Assembly: GCA_027339205.1 (NCBI GenBank) | Contig: DAHWOV010000045.1 | Span: 1-47,880 of the forward strand | DNA from: JAJYVT01 sp027339205 | GTDB lineage: Bacteria > Actinomycetota > Acidimicrobiia > Acidimicrobiales > RAAP-2 | Direction: 5' to 3' | DNA: 47,880 nucleotides | In this document: positions 7,772 through 15,888 of the stretch, one piece after another | Numbering within the stretch: the stretch's first letter is position 1 | How the letters are laid out: the number at the start of each line of letters is the position of its first letter | Position numbers and translations under genes: made by a program | The notes under the pieces: model-generated | Seen by the model: the letters and a program-made list of their open reading frames with translations, nothing else | Told to the model about the DNA's origin: nothing | The model's database searches: none

Positions 7772-8596
7772 GTGTCCGAGGTGACCGGCAGGCCCCTTGT
7801 CATGGGGATCCTCAACGTCACGCCCGACTCGTTCTCGGACGCCGGCCGGTTCTTCGAGCCCGCCGACGCGGTCGCCCGCGGTGAGCAGATGGCGGCCGAG
7901 GGCGCCGACGTCGTCGACGTGGGCGGAGAGTCGAGCCGGCCGGGCGCGGCCCGGGTGGAGGAGGCCGAGGAGCTCCGACGAGTGCTGCCGGTCGTCGAGC
8001 GCCTCGCTCCCACGGTCCGCGTCTCGATCGACACGACGAAACCGGCAGTTGCGCGGGCCGCGGTGGAGGCGGGGGCCACGCTCGTCAACGACGTGTCCGG
8101 AGAGCTCTGGCCCGTAGCAGCCGAGCTGGGCACGGGATGGGTGTCGATGCACCGGCGCGGCACGCCTCGCACGATGCAGTCGCTGACGGACTACGTCGAC
8201 GTCGTCGGCGAGGTCCACGACCATGTGCTCGAGGGAGCGGCGAGGGCGCAGAGCGCCGGCGTCAGTGAGGTGTGGGTGGACCCCGGCATCGGGTTCGCCA
8301 AGACCGCGTCGCAGAGCGTGGCGCTGCTCGCCGCGCTGCCCGAGCTCGCGGCCGGCGCCGCCGCGCAAGGCGCGGGCGTCCTCGTGGGCACCAGCCGCAA
8401 GAGCTTCCTCGGCCGGTACGGCGCGCCCGCGTCCGATCGGCCGCTCGCCGCCTCCGACAGGCTCGACGCGTCGCTCGCCACCGCGGTGTGGTCGATGCTG
8501 GCGGGTGCCGGCATGGTGCGCGTCCACGACGTCGCCGACACCGTGCGGGCGGCGTCGCTGGTGGCCTCGGGCACCCCGGACGCGTGGGCGCCATGA
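7772..8596 (+). CDS. folP: Dihydropteroate synthase
   Basis: 274 residues, full length. FolP joins p-aminobenzoate to 6-hydroxymethyl-dihydropterin diphosphate and is the sulfonamide target. Motifs: MGILNVTPDSFSD near the start, DVGGESSRPGA, RVSIDTTKP, LVNDVSG, WVDPGIGFAKT and VGTSRKSFLGR, all in family order. GTG 7772 is chosen because it lies just before GRPLVMGILNVTP and 6 bp after a TACGCT box; an in-frame GTG about 42 bp upstream is possible. The stop overlaps the next ATG (ATGA). Confidence 0.94.
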   Translation: MSEVTGRPLVMGILNVTPDSFSDAGRFFEPADAVARGEQMAAEGADVVDVGGESSRPGAARVEEAEELRRVLPVVERLAPTVRVSIDTTKPAVARAAVEAGATLVNDVSGELWPVAAELGTGWVSMHRRGTPRTMQSLTDYVDVVGEVHDHVLEGAARAQSAGVSEVWVDPGIGFAKTASQSVALLAALPELAAGAAAQGAGVLVGTSRKSFLGRYGAPASDRPLAASDRLDASLATAVWSMLAGAGMVRVHDVADTVRAASLVASGTPDAWAP

Positions 8597-9105
8597 GGGG
8601 GAAGTGGGCTGCCGGCATCCCGCCACGCAACTTCACCTGGATCATCCGCGACCGGCTTGCGCTCAGCGAACGCCCGGGGGGCTTCGCGCCCAACCATCGC
8701 AGGGTCCGCCGCACCGAGGAGCTCGTCTGGCTCCGAGCCCAGGGCTTCACGAGGATCGTCTCTCTCCTCCCCTCCCCGCACAACCTGCACGCCTACGACG
8801 ACGAGCACCTCGCGCACGCGCACTTCCCCCTCGTCGCGGGCGGCGACCCCCGACTTGTGCTGGCGGACTGCTACCACGAGCTCGACGAGGCGCTGTGCCG
8901 CGGCGAGCGGGTGCTCGTCCATCGAGAGGAGCTCGGCGACCTCGTCACGGGCGCCGCCGCGGGGTTCCTCGTGTGGACGGGCCGCGTCCCGTCCGAGCCG
9001 CAGGCCATCGCGCTCGTGGAGCACCTCGTCGGTCACCAGATGGGGTCGGCCGGCCGGGAGCTGGTGGTGGCCGCGGCCGCGCTGCCGCCGCGCCAGCGGG
9101 TCTGA
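8593..9105 (+). CDS. Dual-specificity-phosphatase-fold protein lacking the catalytic Cys
   Basis: 170-residue protein with the outline of a small dual-specificity phosphatase: IPPRNFTWIIRDRLA at the start, a TEELVWLRAQGFTRIVSLLP segment, then AHFPLVAGGDP and the place where the HCxxGxxR loop should be. There the sequence is VLVHREELGDLVTGAAAGFL: the His is kept, but the Cys reads Arg and the loop Arg reads Val. It therefore should not have Cys-dependent phosphatase activity. ATGA overlap with folP and folB 5 bp downstream place it in the folate operon. A regulatory, binding or pterin-phosphate role is possible but unsupported. Confidence 0.75.
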   Translation: MRGKWAAGIPPRNFTWIIRDRLALSERPGGFAPNHRRVRRTEELVWLRAQGFTRIVSLLPSPHNLHAYDDEHLAHAHFPLVAGGDPRLVLADCYHELDEALCRGERVLVHREELGDLVTGAAAGFLVWTGRVPSEPQAIALVEHLVGHQMGSAGRELVVAAAALPPRQRV

Positions 9106-9110
9106 GCGCC

Positions 9111-9509
9111 GTGACAGGCCGGCTCGAGATCCGCGACCTCCGCGCCTTGGGGGTGCACGGGGTGCTGGCGCACGAGCGCGAGCAGGCACAGCCGTTCAGC
9201 GTGGACGTGGACGCTTTTCTCGACGTCGCGGCCGCGGCCGGCTCGGACGAGCTTGGCGAGACGGTCGACTACGGGGCGCTGGCCGCGGCCGTCGAGAACG
9301 TCGTCGCCGGCACGTCGTTCCGCCTGCTCGAGGCGCTCGCCGCCGCCATCGCGCGCCGGGTGCTCGACGACCATCCGGCGGTCGCCCGCGTGGAGGTCGT
9401 GGTCCGCAAGGTGCGGCCCCCCATCGCGCTGGATGTCGGCTCGATCGGGGTGCGGGTCGCCCAAACCCGCCGGCGTCCGCAGGAGATCGCCGATGACCGC
9501 CGCGCCTGA
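9111..9509 (+). CDS. folB: Dihydroneopterin aldolase
   Basis: 132 residues. FolB cleaves 7,8-dihydroneopterin to 6-hydroxymethyl-dihydropterin and glycolaldehyde. Conserved segments are LGVHGVLAHEREQAQPFSVD, ETVDYGAL, SFRLLEALAAAIA and VRKVRPPIA with the family lysine. GTG 9111 is 5 bp after the preceding stop. The 3' end overlaps folK by 17 bp. Confidence 0.93.
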   Translation: MTGRLEIRDLRALGVHGVLAHEREQAQPFSVDVDAFLDVAAAAGSDELGETVDYGALAAAVENVVAGTSFRLLEALAAAIARRVLDDHPAVARVEVVVRKVRPPIALDVGSIGVRVAQTRRRPQEIADDRRA

Positions 9510-9984
9510 GCGTCCCCGACCCGCGCGGCGAGCCTTCATCGGGATCGGCTCGAATCTCGGGGACCGCCGTGCCGAGCTCGTCCGGGCGGTCGCCGCGCTC
9601 CGGGCGGGCGGGGACGTGGCCGCGGTCTCGCCTCTCTACGAGACCGAGCCGCTCGGAGGCCCCGAGGACCAGCCCGCGTACCTCAACGCGGTCGTCGAGC
9701 TGTGCACCAGGGCCACGGCGCGCGAGCTGCTGGAGCGCTGCCAGGCGCTCGAGGCCGCGGCCGGCCGCGTCCGCACCGTCCGCTTCGGGCCCCGGACCCT
9801 CGACGCGGACGTCCTCCTCCTCGACGGCGTCGCGGTCGACGAGCCGGACCTCCAGGTGCCCCACCCGCGGATGTGGGGCAGGCGGTTCGTTCTGGCGCCG
9901 CTGCACGATCTCGCACCCCAGCTCGTCCCTCCCGACGCGCTCGAGCGCGCCGGAGGCTCCGTCCGACGAGTCGGTACACTCTGA
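9493..9984 (+). CDS. folK: 2-amino-4-hydroxy-6-hydroxymethyldihydropteridine pyrophosphokinase
   Basis: 163 residues. FolK transfers diphosphate from ATP to hydroxymethyl-dihydropterin. IGIGSNLGDR near residue 16, VSPLYETEPLGGPEDQPAYL, the catalytic RFGPRTLDADVLLLDG and PHPRMWGRRFVLAPL are all present. ATG 9493 lies inside the end of folB in another frame. Ends the folate block; a TACACT box near its stop may serve the next gene. Confidence 0.94.
   Translation: MTAAPERPRPARRAFIGIGSNLGDRRAELVRAVAALRAGGDVAAVSPLYETEPLGGPEDQPAYLNAVVELCTRATARELLERCQALEAAAGRVRTVRFGPRTLDADVLLLDGVAVDEPDLQVPHPRMWGRRFVLAPLHDLAPQLVPPDALERAGGSVRRVGTL
9975..9980 (+). promoter_or_regulatory. Possible -10 box (TACACT) for the DUF2520-panC-nadB group
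   Basis: TACACT at the 3' end of folK, 69 bp before the next GTG. Unlike the leaderless cases this gene has a strong ribosome site (AAGGAGGA, about 10037-10044), which fits a transcript with a real leader. Confidence 0.35.
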
Positions 9985-10049
9985 GCGACCACCCGATCGT
10001 CACAGGCGACCGGCACCCAGGAGGGGCTGGAACGCCGAAGGAGGACTCG

Positions 10050-10943
10050 GTGCCAACCGTGAGGATCATCGGGCCGGGACGGGCTGGACGCTCCCTCGCC
10101 CGCGCGCTCGACCAGGCCGGCTGGACCGTGCTGCCGCTGCTCGGCAGGGACGACGACGTGACCGCCGCCGCCGGCGGGACCGACGTGCTCGTGCTGGCGG
10201 TCCCCGACGACAGGATCGTCGAGGTCGGCGCCGCGGTCCGCCCCGTCGCGTCGACGCCGGTGCTCCATCTCGCCGGCTCGCTCGGTCCCGACGTCCTCGT
10301 CCCCCACGTGCGGCGGGGCGCCCTGCACCCGCTGGTCGCCCTGCCCGACCCGGAGATCGGCGCGGCCCGCCTGCGGTCCGGGATCACCTTCGCGGTCGCC
10401 GGCGACCGCGTCGCGCAGGAGGTCGCCGTGGCGCTCGGGGGCACGGCCGTCCATGTGGACGACGGCGTCCGGGCGGCGTACCACGCCGCGGCGTCGGTCG
10501 CCGCCAACCACGTCGTCGCGCTCTTGGGCCACGTCGAGCGGATCGCCCGCGCTGCCGGGCTCCCTCTCGAGGCGTTCCTGCCGCTCGCGCGCGCCGCGGT
10601 CGACGACGCCGGTCGGCTCGGGCCGCGCCGCGCCCTCACCGGCCCGGCGGCGCGGGGGGACTGGCAGACCCTCGCCCGCCACCTCGACGCCGTGCCGGAG
10701 CCCGAGCGGGCTGCCTACAGGGCGGGCGTCGGTCTCGCGTTGCAGCTGACGGTAGGGACCGGGGGAGGCGGCGCGCGACCAGCCGGGCCGCCACCAGCCG
10801 GGCCGCCACTAGCCCAGTCGCCACCAGCCGAGTCGCTGCACGCCGGGCCGCTGCACGCCGAGCCGGTCGAAGCCGTGCCCGGTCGCGAGGTGGACGCGGC
10901 TCCGCCAGCACGCGCCTCGGTCAACGGCGCTGCCCGCGGCTGA
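10050..10943 (+). CDS. Rossmann-like/DUF2520 domain protein
   Basis: 297 residues. An N-terminal NAD(P)-binding fold starts with VRIIGPGRAGRSLARAL and ends with TDVLVLAVPDDRI; a helical DUF2520 domain follows, with ALHPLVALPD and AAYHAAASVAANHVVALLGH. It corresponds by position and architecture to the conserved actinobacterial gene between folK and panC (Rv3603c type). Function is not established; an oxidoreductase of the 6-phosphogluconate-dehydrogenase-like fold is the usual guess. The GTG at 10050 has a strong AAGGAGGA site. The last ~50 residues are low-complexity Pro/Ala sequence from a 15-bp tandem array. Confidence 0.85.
   Translation: MPTVRIIGPGRAGRSLARALDQAGWTVLPLLGRDDDVTAAAGGTDVLVLAVPDDRIVEVGAAVRPVASTPVLHLAGSLGPDVLVPHVRRGALHPLVALPDPEIGAARLRSGITFAVAGDRVAQEVAVALGGTAVHVDDGVRAAYHAAASVAANHVVALLGHVERIARAAGLPLEAFLPLARAAVDDAGRLGPRRALTGPAARGDWQTLARHLDAVPEPERAAYRAGVGLALQLTVGTGGGGARPAGPPPAGPPLAQSPPAESLHAGPLHAEPVEAVPGREVDAAPPARASVNGAARG
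10779..10868 (+). repeat. 15-bp tandem array in the 3' end of the DUF2520 gene
   Basis: Six contiguous 15-bp units beginning ACCAGCCGGGCCGCC at 10779, drifting to GCACGCCGAGCCGGT at 10854. In frame, they encode pentapeptides of the PAGPP/HAGPL type. Same unit length as the tilS-hpt spacer array but a different sequence. Confidence 0.85.
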
Positions 10944-10945
10944 CG

Positions 10946-11851
10946 GTGCGGGTCGTCGGCGACCCGGCCGAGTTCCGCTCCGCGCTCGAGCGTGCTCGGC
11001 AGGCCGGGGAGCGGGTCGGCTTCGTGCCGACCATGGGGGCGCTGCACGCCGGGCATCGCTCGCTGATCCAGCGGGCGGTCACCGAGCGCGAGCACGTCGC
11101 CGTGTCCATCTTCGTCAACCCGCTGCAGTTCGACCGCCCTGACGACCTCGCCCGGTACCCTCAGACGATGGACGCCGACCTCCGGACCTGCGAGGAGGCC
11201 GGCGTTCGGACGCTCTTTGCGCCTGCGGCGGAGGCGATTCTCCCTCCCGGGTCGACGACCAGGGTGTCGGTCACCGACCTCGCTTCCCGTTTCGAGGGCG
11301 CCTCGAGGCAGGGCCACCTCGACGGCGTCGCCACCGTCGTGACGAAGCTCTTCTTTCTCGCCGGCACGTGCGCCGCCTACTTCGGTGAGAAGGACTACCA
11401 GCAGCTCGTGCTCGTGCGCCGGCTGGTCGCGGACCTGGGGGTGCCGGTGGACGTCGTCGGGTGCCCGACGGTCCGAGAGCCCGACGGGCTCGCACTCTCG
11501 AGCCGGAACCTGCGACTCTCGGCCGCCGAACGGGCGGCGGCAACCGTGCTGTGGCGCGCGCTCGGAGCGGGCCGGGACGCGGTGGCGGCCGGTGAGGACC
11601 GTCCCGGCGAGGTCGCGGCGGCGATGGCCGCCGCGGTCGATGCCGAGCCGCTGGCGCGCCTCGACTACGCCGCTGCGGTCGACGCAGCCGACTTGACGGT
11701 GCCCTCGTCGTTGTCGGAGCCCGCCACGCTGCGGCTCATCGTCGCGGCAGAGATCGGGCCAGTGCGGCTCATCGACAACTGTCCGGCGCTGCGCCCGTCG
11801 GAGCTTCCCCTTCTCGGCAGAGACGGCGCCCTGGGAGGGGCGAGGGGGTGA
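10946..11851 (+). CDS. panC: Pantothenate synthetase
   Basis: 301 residues. PanC condenses pantoate and beta-alanine with ATP. FVPTMGALHAGHRSLI contains the HxGH nucleotide motif, then FVNPLQF, AYFGEKDYQQLVLVRRLV, GLALSSRNLRLS (KMSKS-like loop) and AEIGPVRLIDN. GTG 10946 follows the upstream stop by 2 bp. panD, usual here in mycobacteria, is missing and nadB follows with a GTGA overlap. Confidence 0.94.
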   Translation: MRVVGDPAEFRSALERARQAGERVGFVPTMGALHAGHRSLIQRAVTEREHVAVSIFVNPLQFDRPDDLARYPQTMDADLRTCEEAGVRTLFAPAAEAILPPGSTTRVSVTDLASRFEGASRQGHLDGVATVVTKLFFLAGTCAAYFGEKDYQQLVLVRRLVADLGVPVDVVGCPTVREPDGLALSSRNLRLSAAERAAATVLWRALGAGRDAVAAGEDRPGEVAAAMAAAVDAEPLARLDYAAAVDAADLTVPSSLSEPATLRLIVAAEIGPVRLIDNCPALRPSELPLLGRDGALGGARG

Positions 11852-13548
11852 GCGAGTTGCGCGAGAAGCGGCCGGCGCAGGTCGGGCCGTTCGATGTGCT
11901 CGTCCTCGGCAGCGGCGTCGCGGGCCTCTCTGTGGCGGTCCGGCTCTGTCGGGCGAGCGAACGGCTGTCCGTCGCCGTGCTGACGAAGGGCGCGCTCTGC
12001 GAGTCGACGACCCGATGGGCCCAGGGCGGGGTCGCCGCGGTGCTCGGCGCCGACGAGGACTCGACGGACCTCCATCTCGCGGACACGCTCGAGGCAGGGG
12101 CAGGACTGTGCGATGTCGATGCCGTCCGGGTCCTCGTCGACGAAGGCCCGGCGCGCGTGGAGGAGCTCATCGCGCTCGGCGCCCGTTTCGACCGCGAGGC
12201 GTCCGGCGCCCTTTCGCTCGCGCGTGAGGGCGGCCACTCGAGGCCCCGCGTCCTGCACGCGGGCGGCGCCGCGACGGGCGCCGAGGTGGAGCGGGCGCTC
12301 GTCGCGGCGACCCTGTCGGGCGCTGCGGCGGTCCTCGAGCGATGGTTCGCGCTCGACCTCCTCATCGACGCCGGCCGGTGCGCAGGGGTGCGTGCGCTCG
12401 CGCCCGACGGGGCGCCTGTTCGGGTCCTCGCCTCGCACGTCGTCTTGGCGACCGGGGGCGCGGGGCAGCTCTTCGCCGTCACGACCAACCCTGCCGAGGC
12501 GACCGGCGACGGTGTTGCGATGGCGCTGCGCGCCGGGGTCCCGGTCGCGGACCTCGAGTTCATCCAGTTCCACCCCACCGCGCTCCACCATCCGCTCATG
12601 CCCCGGCCGCTCCTCTCGGAGGCGCTGCGCGGGCACGGTGCGCTCCTCCGGGACCTCGAGGGTGAGCGGTTCTGCGACGAGCTCTCTCCGCGCGACGTGG
12701 TGAGCCGTGCGATGGCTCGTCGGATGGCCGAGCAGGGTGCCGACCACCTCTGGCTCGATGCCACCGGTCTCGAGCGGTTCGACGAGCGCTTCCCGACGAT
12801 CGCGGCGTCGCTGCACGCGGCCGGCCTCGAGCCCGGGCGGGAGTGGCTCCCGGTCGCTCCTGCAGCCCACCACGTCTCGGGGGGCGTCGTCACCGACCTG
12901 TGGGGCGCTACCGCGCTCGAGGGGCTGTGGGCAGCGGGCGAGGTCGCATGCACGGGTGTGCACGGCGCCAACCGTCTCGCGTCCAACTCCCTTCTCGAGG
13001 GGATGGTGTTCGGCGCGCGCGCCGCCGAGGCGATCCTCGGCGGCGCCGGGCCGACGCCCACCGGCGTGCTCGGGACGCTGCAGGGCGCAGGGCAGATCCC
13101 GGTCCTGGCGATCACGCTGCACGAGCGCTCGCAGAGCGCCGGACGCGAGCACGCCGCGCGCCACCGGCCGGCCGACGTCGCAAAGGCGCGCGCCTTGCTC
13201 GAAGAGGTGATGACCTCCGGCGCGGGGGTGGTGCGCACGGAGGCCTCGCTGCGGACCGCCTCCTCGGTCGCCGACGACGTCGCCGCGGACGTCGCCGCGG
13301 ATGCGGCCACGTGCGGCACGAACCGGACAAAGAACGCCGCACGGTTTGAGCTCACCAACCTCGCGGACGTCGCGCGCGCCATCCTCGACGCCGCCCTGCG
13401 CCGCGAGGAGAGCAGGGGAGCCCACACGCGCGCGGACTTCCCCGAGAGGCGCGCGAACTGGCGCTGCCGCCAGGTGGCGATCGATGCTCGCGCCCGCGCC
13501 GATGCAGGTGGCGCCGACGGCGCCCCCCCCGGCCTGCGAGAGGCTTGA
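11848..13548 (+). CDS. nadB: L-aspartate oxidase
   Basis: 566-residue flavoenzyme that oxidises aspartate to iminoaspartate for quinolinate and NAD synthesis. FAD site VLVLGSGVAGLSVAVRL at the N-terminus; TRWAQGGVAAVLG; LATGGAGQLFAVTTNPAEAT; FIQFHPTALHHP; HHVSGGVVTDLWG and GANRLASNSLLEGMVFGARA are all standard. nadA and nadC are not in the window. It stands between panC and coaX, the place panD holds in mycobacteria, so the operon joins coenzyme A and NAD synthesis. Confidence 0.93.
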   Translation: MSELREKRPAQVGPFDVLVLGSGVAGLSVAVRLCRASERLSVAVLTKGALCESTTRWAQGGVAAVLGADEDSTDLHLADTLEAGAGLCDVDAVRVLVDEGPARVEELIALGARFDREASGALSLAREGGHSRPRVLHAGGAATGAEVERALVAATLSGAAAVLERWFALDLLIDAGRCAGVRALAPDGAPVRVLASHVVLATGGAGQLFAVTTNPAEATGDGVAMALRAGVPVADLEFIQFHPTALHHPLMPRPLLSEALRGHGALLRDLEGERFCDELSPRDVVSRAMARRMAEQGADHLWLDATGLERFDERFPTIAASLHAAGLEPGREWLPVAPAAHHVSGGVVTDLWGATALEGLWAAGEVACTGVHGANRLASNSLLEGMVFGARAAEAILGGAGPTPTGVLGTLQGAGQIPVLAITLHERSQSAGREHAARHRPADVAKARALLEEVMTSGAGVVRTEASLRTASSVADDVAADVAADAATCGTNRTKNAARFELTNLADVARAILDAALRREESRGAHTRADFPERRANWRCRQVAIDARARADAGGADGAPPGLREA

Positions 13549-13551
13549 GCG

Positions 13552-14415
13552 GTGCTGCTCGCCATCGACGCAGGCAACACCGAGACGGTCATCGGGCTGT
13601 TCGCCCTGAGCCCCGAGGACCGCGAAGCGGTCCCTTCGGCCGACGTCGGCTTCGGCATCGGGGCGGAGCACCACGACGGGCACGACCTCACCCACCACTG
13701 GCGCCTGTCGACCGTCCCCTCGCGCACCCCCGACGAGTACGCGGTGCTGCTCACCCAGATCCTCGATCTCGAGGGTCTCGACATCGCCGAGACGGTCGGC
13801 GGGCTCGCGATCTGCTCGTCGGTCCCCTCGGTCACCGGCGAGCTGCGCCAGACTGCAGCCCGATGGTTCGGCGACGTGCCCTGCGTCGTGCTCGGACCGG
13901 GCACGAGGAGTGGCATGCCGGTGCGCTACGACAACCCGAAGGACGTGGGCGCGGACCGGGTCGCGAACGCCGTCGGCGCCTTCGACCTCTACGGAGGACC
14001 CTGCGTCGTGGTCGACCTCGGCACCGCGACGACGTTCGACGCGATCTCGAGCGCCGGCGAGTACCTCGGCGGGGCGATCGCCCCGGGGATCGCCATCAGC
14101 ATGGAGGCGCTGTTCCGGCACGCCGCGGCACTGCGGCGTGTGGAGCTCGTCGAGCCCCGCTCGGCGATCGGCCGCTCCACCGCCGAGTCGATCCAGTCGG
14201 GCGCGCTGTACGGGTTCGCCGCGCAGGTCGACGGCATGTGCCGTCGCATCGTGGCGGAGCTCGGCGCGGCGACGATCGTGGCGACCGGCGGCCTCTCCGA
14301 GCTCGTCGCGCCGTACTCGGAGACCATCGAGCACGTCGAGCCATGGCTCACTCTGCACGGGCTGCGTCTCGTCTACGAGCGCAACGTCACCACGAAAGCG
14401 CGCGGCGGCTCATGA
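13552..14415 (+). CDS. coaX: Type III pantothenate kinase
   Basis: 287 residues. CoaX phosphorylates pantothenate, the first committed step to CoA. MLLAIDAGNTETVIGLF holds the phosphate loop, followed by CSSVPSVTGELR, GMPVRYDNPKDVGADRVANA with the catalytic Asp, and VVDLGTATTFDAIS. Between residues ~20 and 45 there is an insertion relative to compact CoaX proteins. GTG 13552 is 3 bp after the nadB stop; the gene ends with an ATGA overlap to lysS. Confidence 0.92.
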   Translation: MLLAIDAGNTETVIGLFALSPEDREAVPSADVGFGIGAEHHDGHDLTHHWRLSTVPSRTPDEYAVLLTQILDLEGLDIAETVGGLAICSSVPSVTGELRQTAARWFGDVPCVVLGPGTRSGMPVRYDNPKDVGADRVANAVGAFDLYGGPCVVVDLGTATTFDAISSAGEYLGGAIAPGIAISMEALFRHAAALRRVELVEPRSAIGRSTAESIQSGALYGFAAQVDGMCRRIVAELGAATIVATGGLSELVAPYSETIEHVEPWLTLHGLRLVYERNVTTKARGGS

Positions 14416-15869
14416 CCACAGTGCCCTACCGCTTCGAGCAGACGGCTGCAGCCGCTGAGGTGGTCGAGCGCTGGAGCGGTCTCGCCGCTGGCGAGGAGTC
14501 CGGTGACAAGGTGGCCGTCGCAGGGCGGATCATGCTCTCGCGTCCGCAGGGCAGGCTCGCCTTCGCCGAGCTGCGTGACTCTTCGGGGGCCGTGCAGCTG
14601 TTCGCGCTGTCCGACGTGACCGAGGACTTCGACGCGTTCTGCCGGCTACGCCTCGGTGACTGGATCGGGGCAAGTGGCGAGGTCGTGCGCACGCGCCGTG
14701 GCGAGCTGTCGGTGAAGGTGGCGGACTGGGTGCTCCTCGCACAGGCACGACGGTCGTTTGGCGACAAGTGGCGAGGAGTGACCGAGGTCGAGACGCGCTT
14801 TCGCCAGCGCGAGGTCGACCTCTGGGCGAACCCCGAGAGCCGGCGGGCGCTCCTGCTTCGAAGCAGGCTGGTCCGTCGCATGCGCGAGCGCCTGTGGGAC
14901 CTCGGGTTCATCGAGGTGGAGACCCCGATCCTCCACCCGATCCCGGGCGGCGCCCACGCCCGACCCTTCGTCACGCACTTCCGGGCGCTCGACATGGACG
15001 TGTACCTGCGGGTCGCCCCGGAGCTCTACCTGAAGCGGCTCGTGGTCGGCGGCTTCGAGAAGGTGTTCGAGATCGGCCGGCTGTTCCGCAACGAAGGGAT
15101 GTCGCCCCGGCACAACCCCGAGTTCACCTCGCTCGAGCTCTACCAGGCGTACGCGGACTACCGGGACGTCATGGAGCTCGTCGAGAGCCTCGTGTCCGGG
15201 CTCTCGCTCGACCTCTGCGGCACGACCTCGATCACCTACCAAGGACGGACGCTCGATCTGGCGCCGCCCTGGCGTCGCGCCACGATGTCCGAGGTGGTGC
15301 GCGAGGCGACCGGCCTCGACGTCAGCATGCACACGCCCCGCGAGACGCTCGAGCGTTGGGCACGGGACGCCGGCATCCCAGTCGAGCACGGGTGGGGACC
15401 GGGGAAGCTCATGCTCGAGCTCTACGAGAAGACGACCGAGGGCGGTCTGTGGGGTCCGGTCTTCGTCTACGACTACCCGAAGGAGGTCTCGCCGCTCGCA
15501 CGCGTGCACCGGGAGGACCCCTTGCTCGCCGAGCGCTTCGAGCCGGTGGTCGCCGGACGCGAGCTCGGCAACGCGTTCAGCGAGCTCGTCGATCCTGCCG
15601 AGCAGCTGGCGCGATTCGAGGAGCAGGCCGCTGCCCGCGCCGCCGGCGATGAGGAGGCCATGGTCGTCGACACCGACTACGTGCGTGCGCTCGAGCACGG
15701 CCTCCCCCCGACCGGAGGGCTCGGGATCGGCGTGGACCGGCTCGCGATGCTCTTCGCGGACGCGGCGCACATCAGGGAAGTCATCTCCTTCCCGATGATG
15801 CGGCCAGAGGGCGCTGGGGGCGAGGCAGGAGCCGTAGGCGGGCCCCGGTCAGCTGTCGAGGAGCCGTAG
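14412..15869 (+). CDS. lysS: Lysyl-tRNA synthetase, class II
   Basis: 485 residues. An OB-fold anticodon-binding domain (VAVAGRIMLSRPQGRLAFAE near residue 34) precedes the class II core: FIEVETPILHPIPGGAHARP (motif 1 region), LYLKRLVVGGFEKVFEIGRL and FRNEGMSPRHNPEFTSLELY (motif 2), and LGIGVDRLAMLFADAAHIRE (motif 3). Position after coaX is as in mycobacteria. The last ~15 residues come from a 28-29 bp direct repeat that runs over the stop codon. Convergent with the prenyl synthase gene, only 12 bp away. Confidence 0.95.
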   Translation: MTTVPYRFEQTAAAAEVVERWSGLAAGEESGDKVAVAGRIMLSRPQGRLAFAELRDSSGAVQLFALSDVTEDFDAFCRLRLGDWIGASGEVVRTRRGELSVKVADWVLLAQARRSFGDKWRGVTEVETRFRQREVDLWANPESRRALLLRSRLVRRMRERLWDLGFIEVETPILHPIPGGAHARPFVTHFRALDMDVYLRVAPELYLKRLVVGGFEKVFEIGRLFRNEGMSPRHNPEFTSLELYQAYADYRDVMELVESLVSGLSLDLCGTTSITYQGRTLDLAPPWRRATMSEVVREATGLDVSMHTPRETLERWARDAGIPVEHGWGPGKLMLELYEKTTEGGLWGPVFVYDYPKEVSPLARVHREDPLLAERFEPVVAGRELGNAFSELVDPAEQLARFEEQAAARAAGDEEAMVVDTDYVRALEHGLPPTGGLGIGVDRLAMLFADAAHIREVISFPMMRPEGAGGEAGAVGGPRSAVEEP

Positions 15870-15888
15870 GCGGGCCCTCGGTCAGCTG
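15828..15888. repeat. Direct repeat spanning the lysS and prenyl-synthase stop codons
   Basis: Copies at 15828-15855 and 15860-15888 (GGAGCCGTAGGCGGGCCC then CGGTCAGCTG, one base longer in copy 2). The second copy contains both convergent stop codons, so the repeat has probably extended one or both C-termini. Confidence 0.8.
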
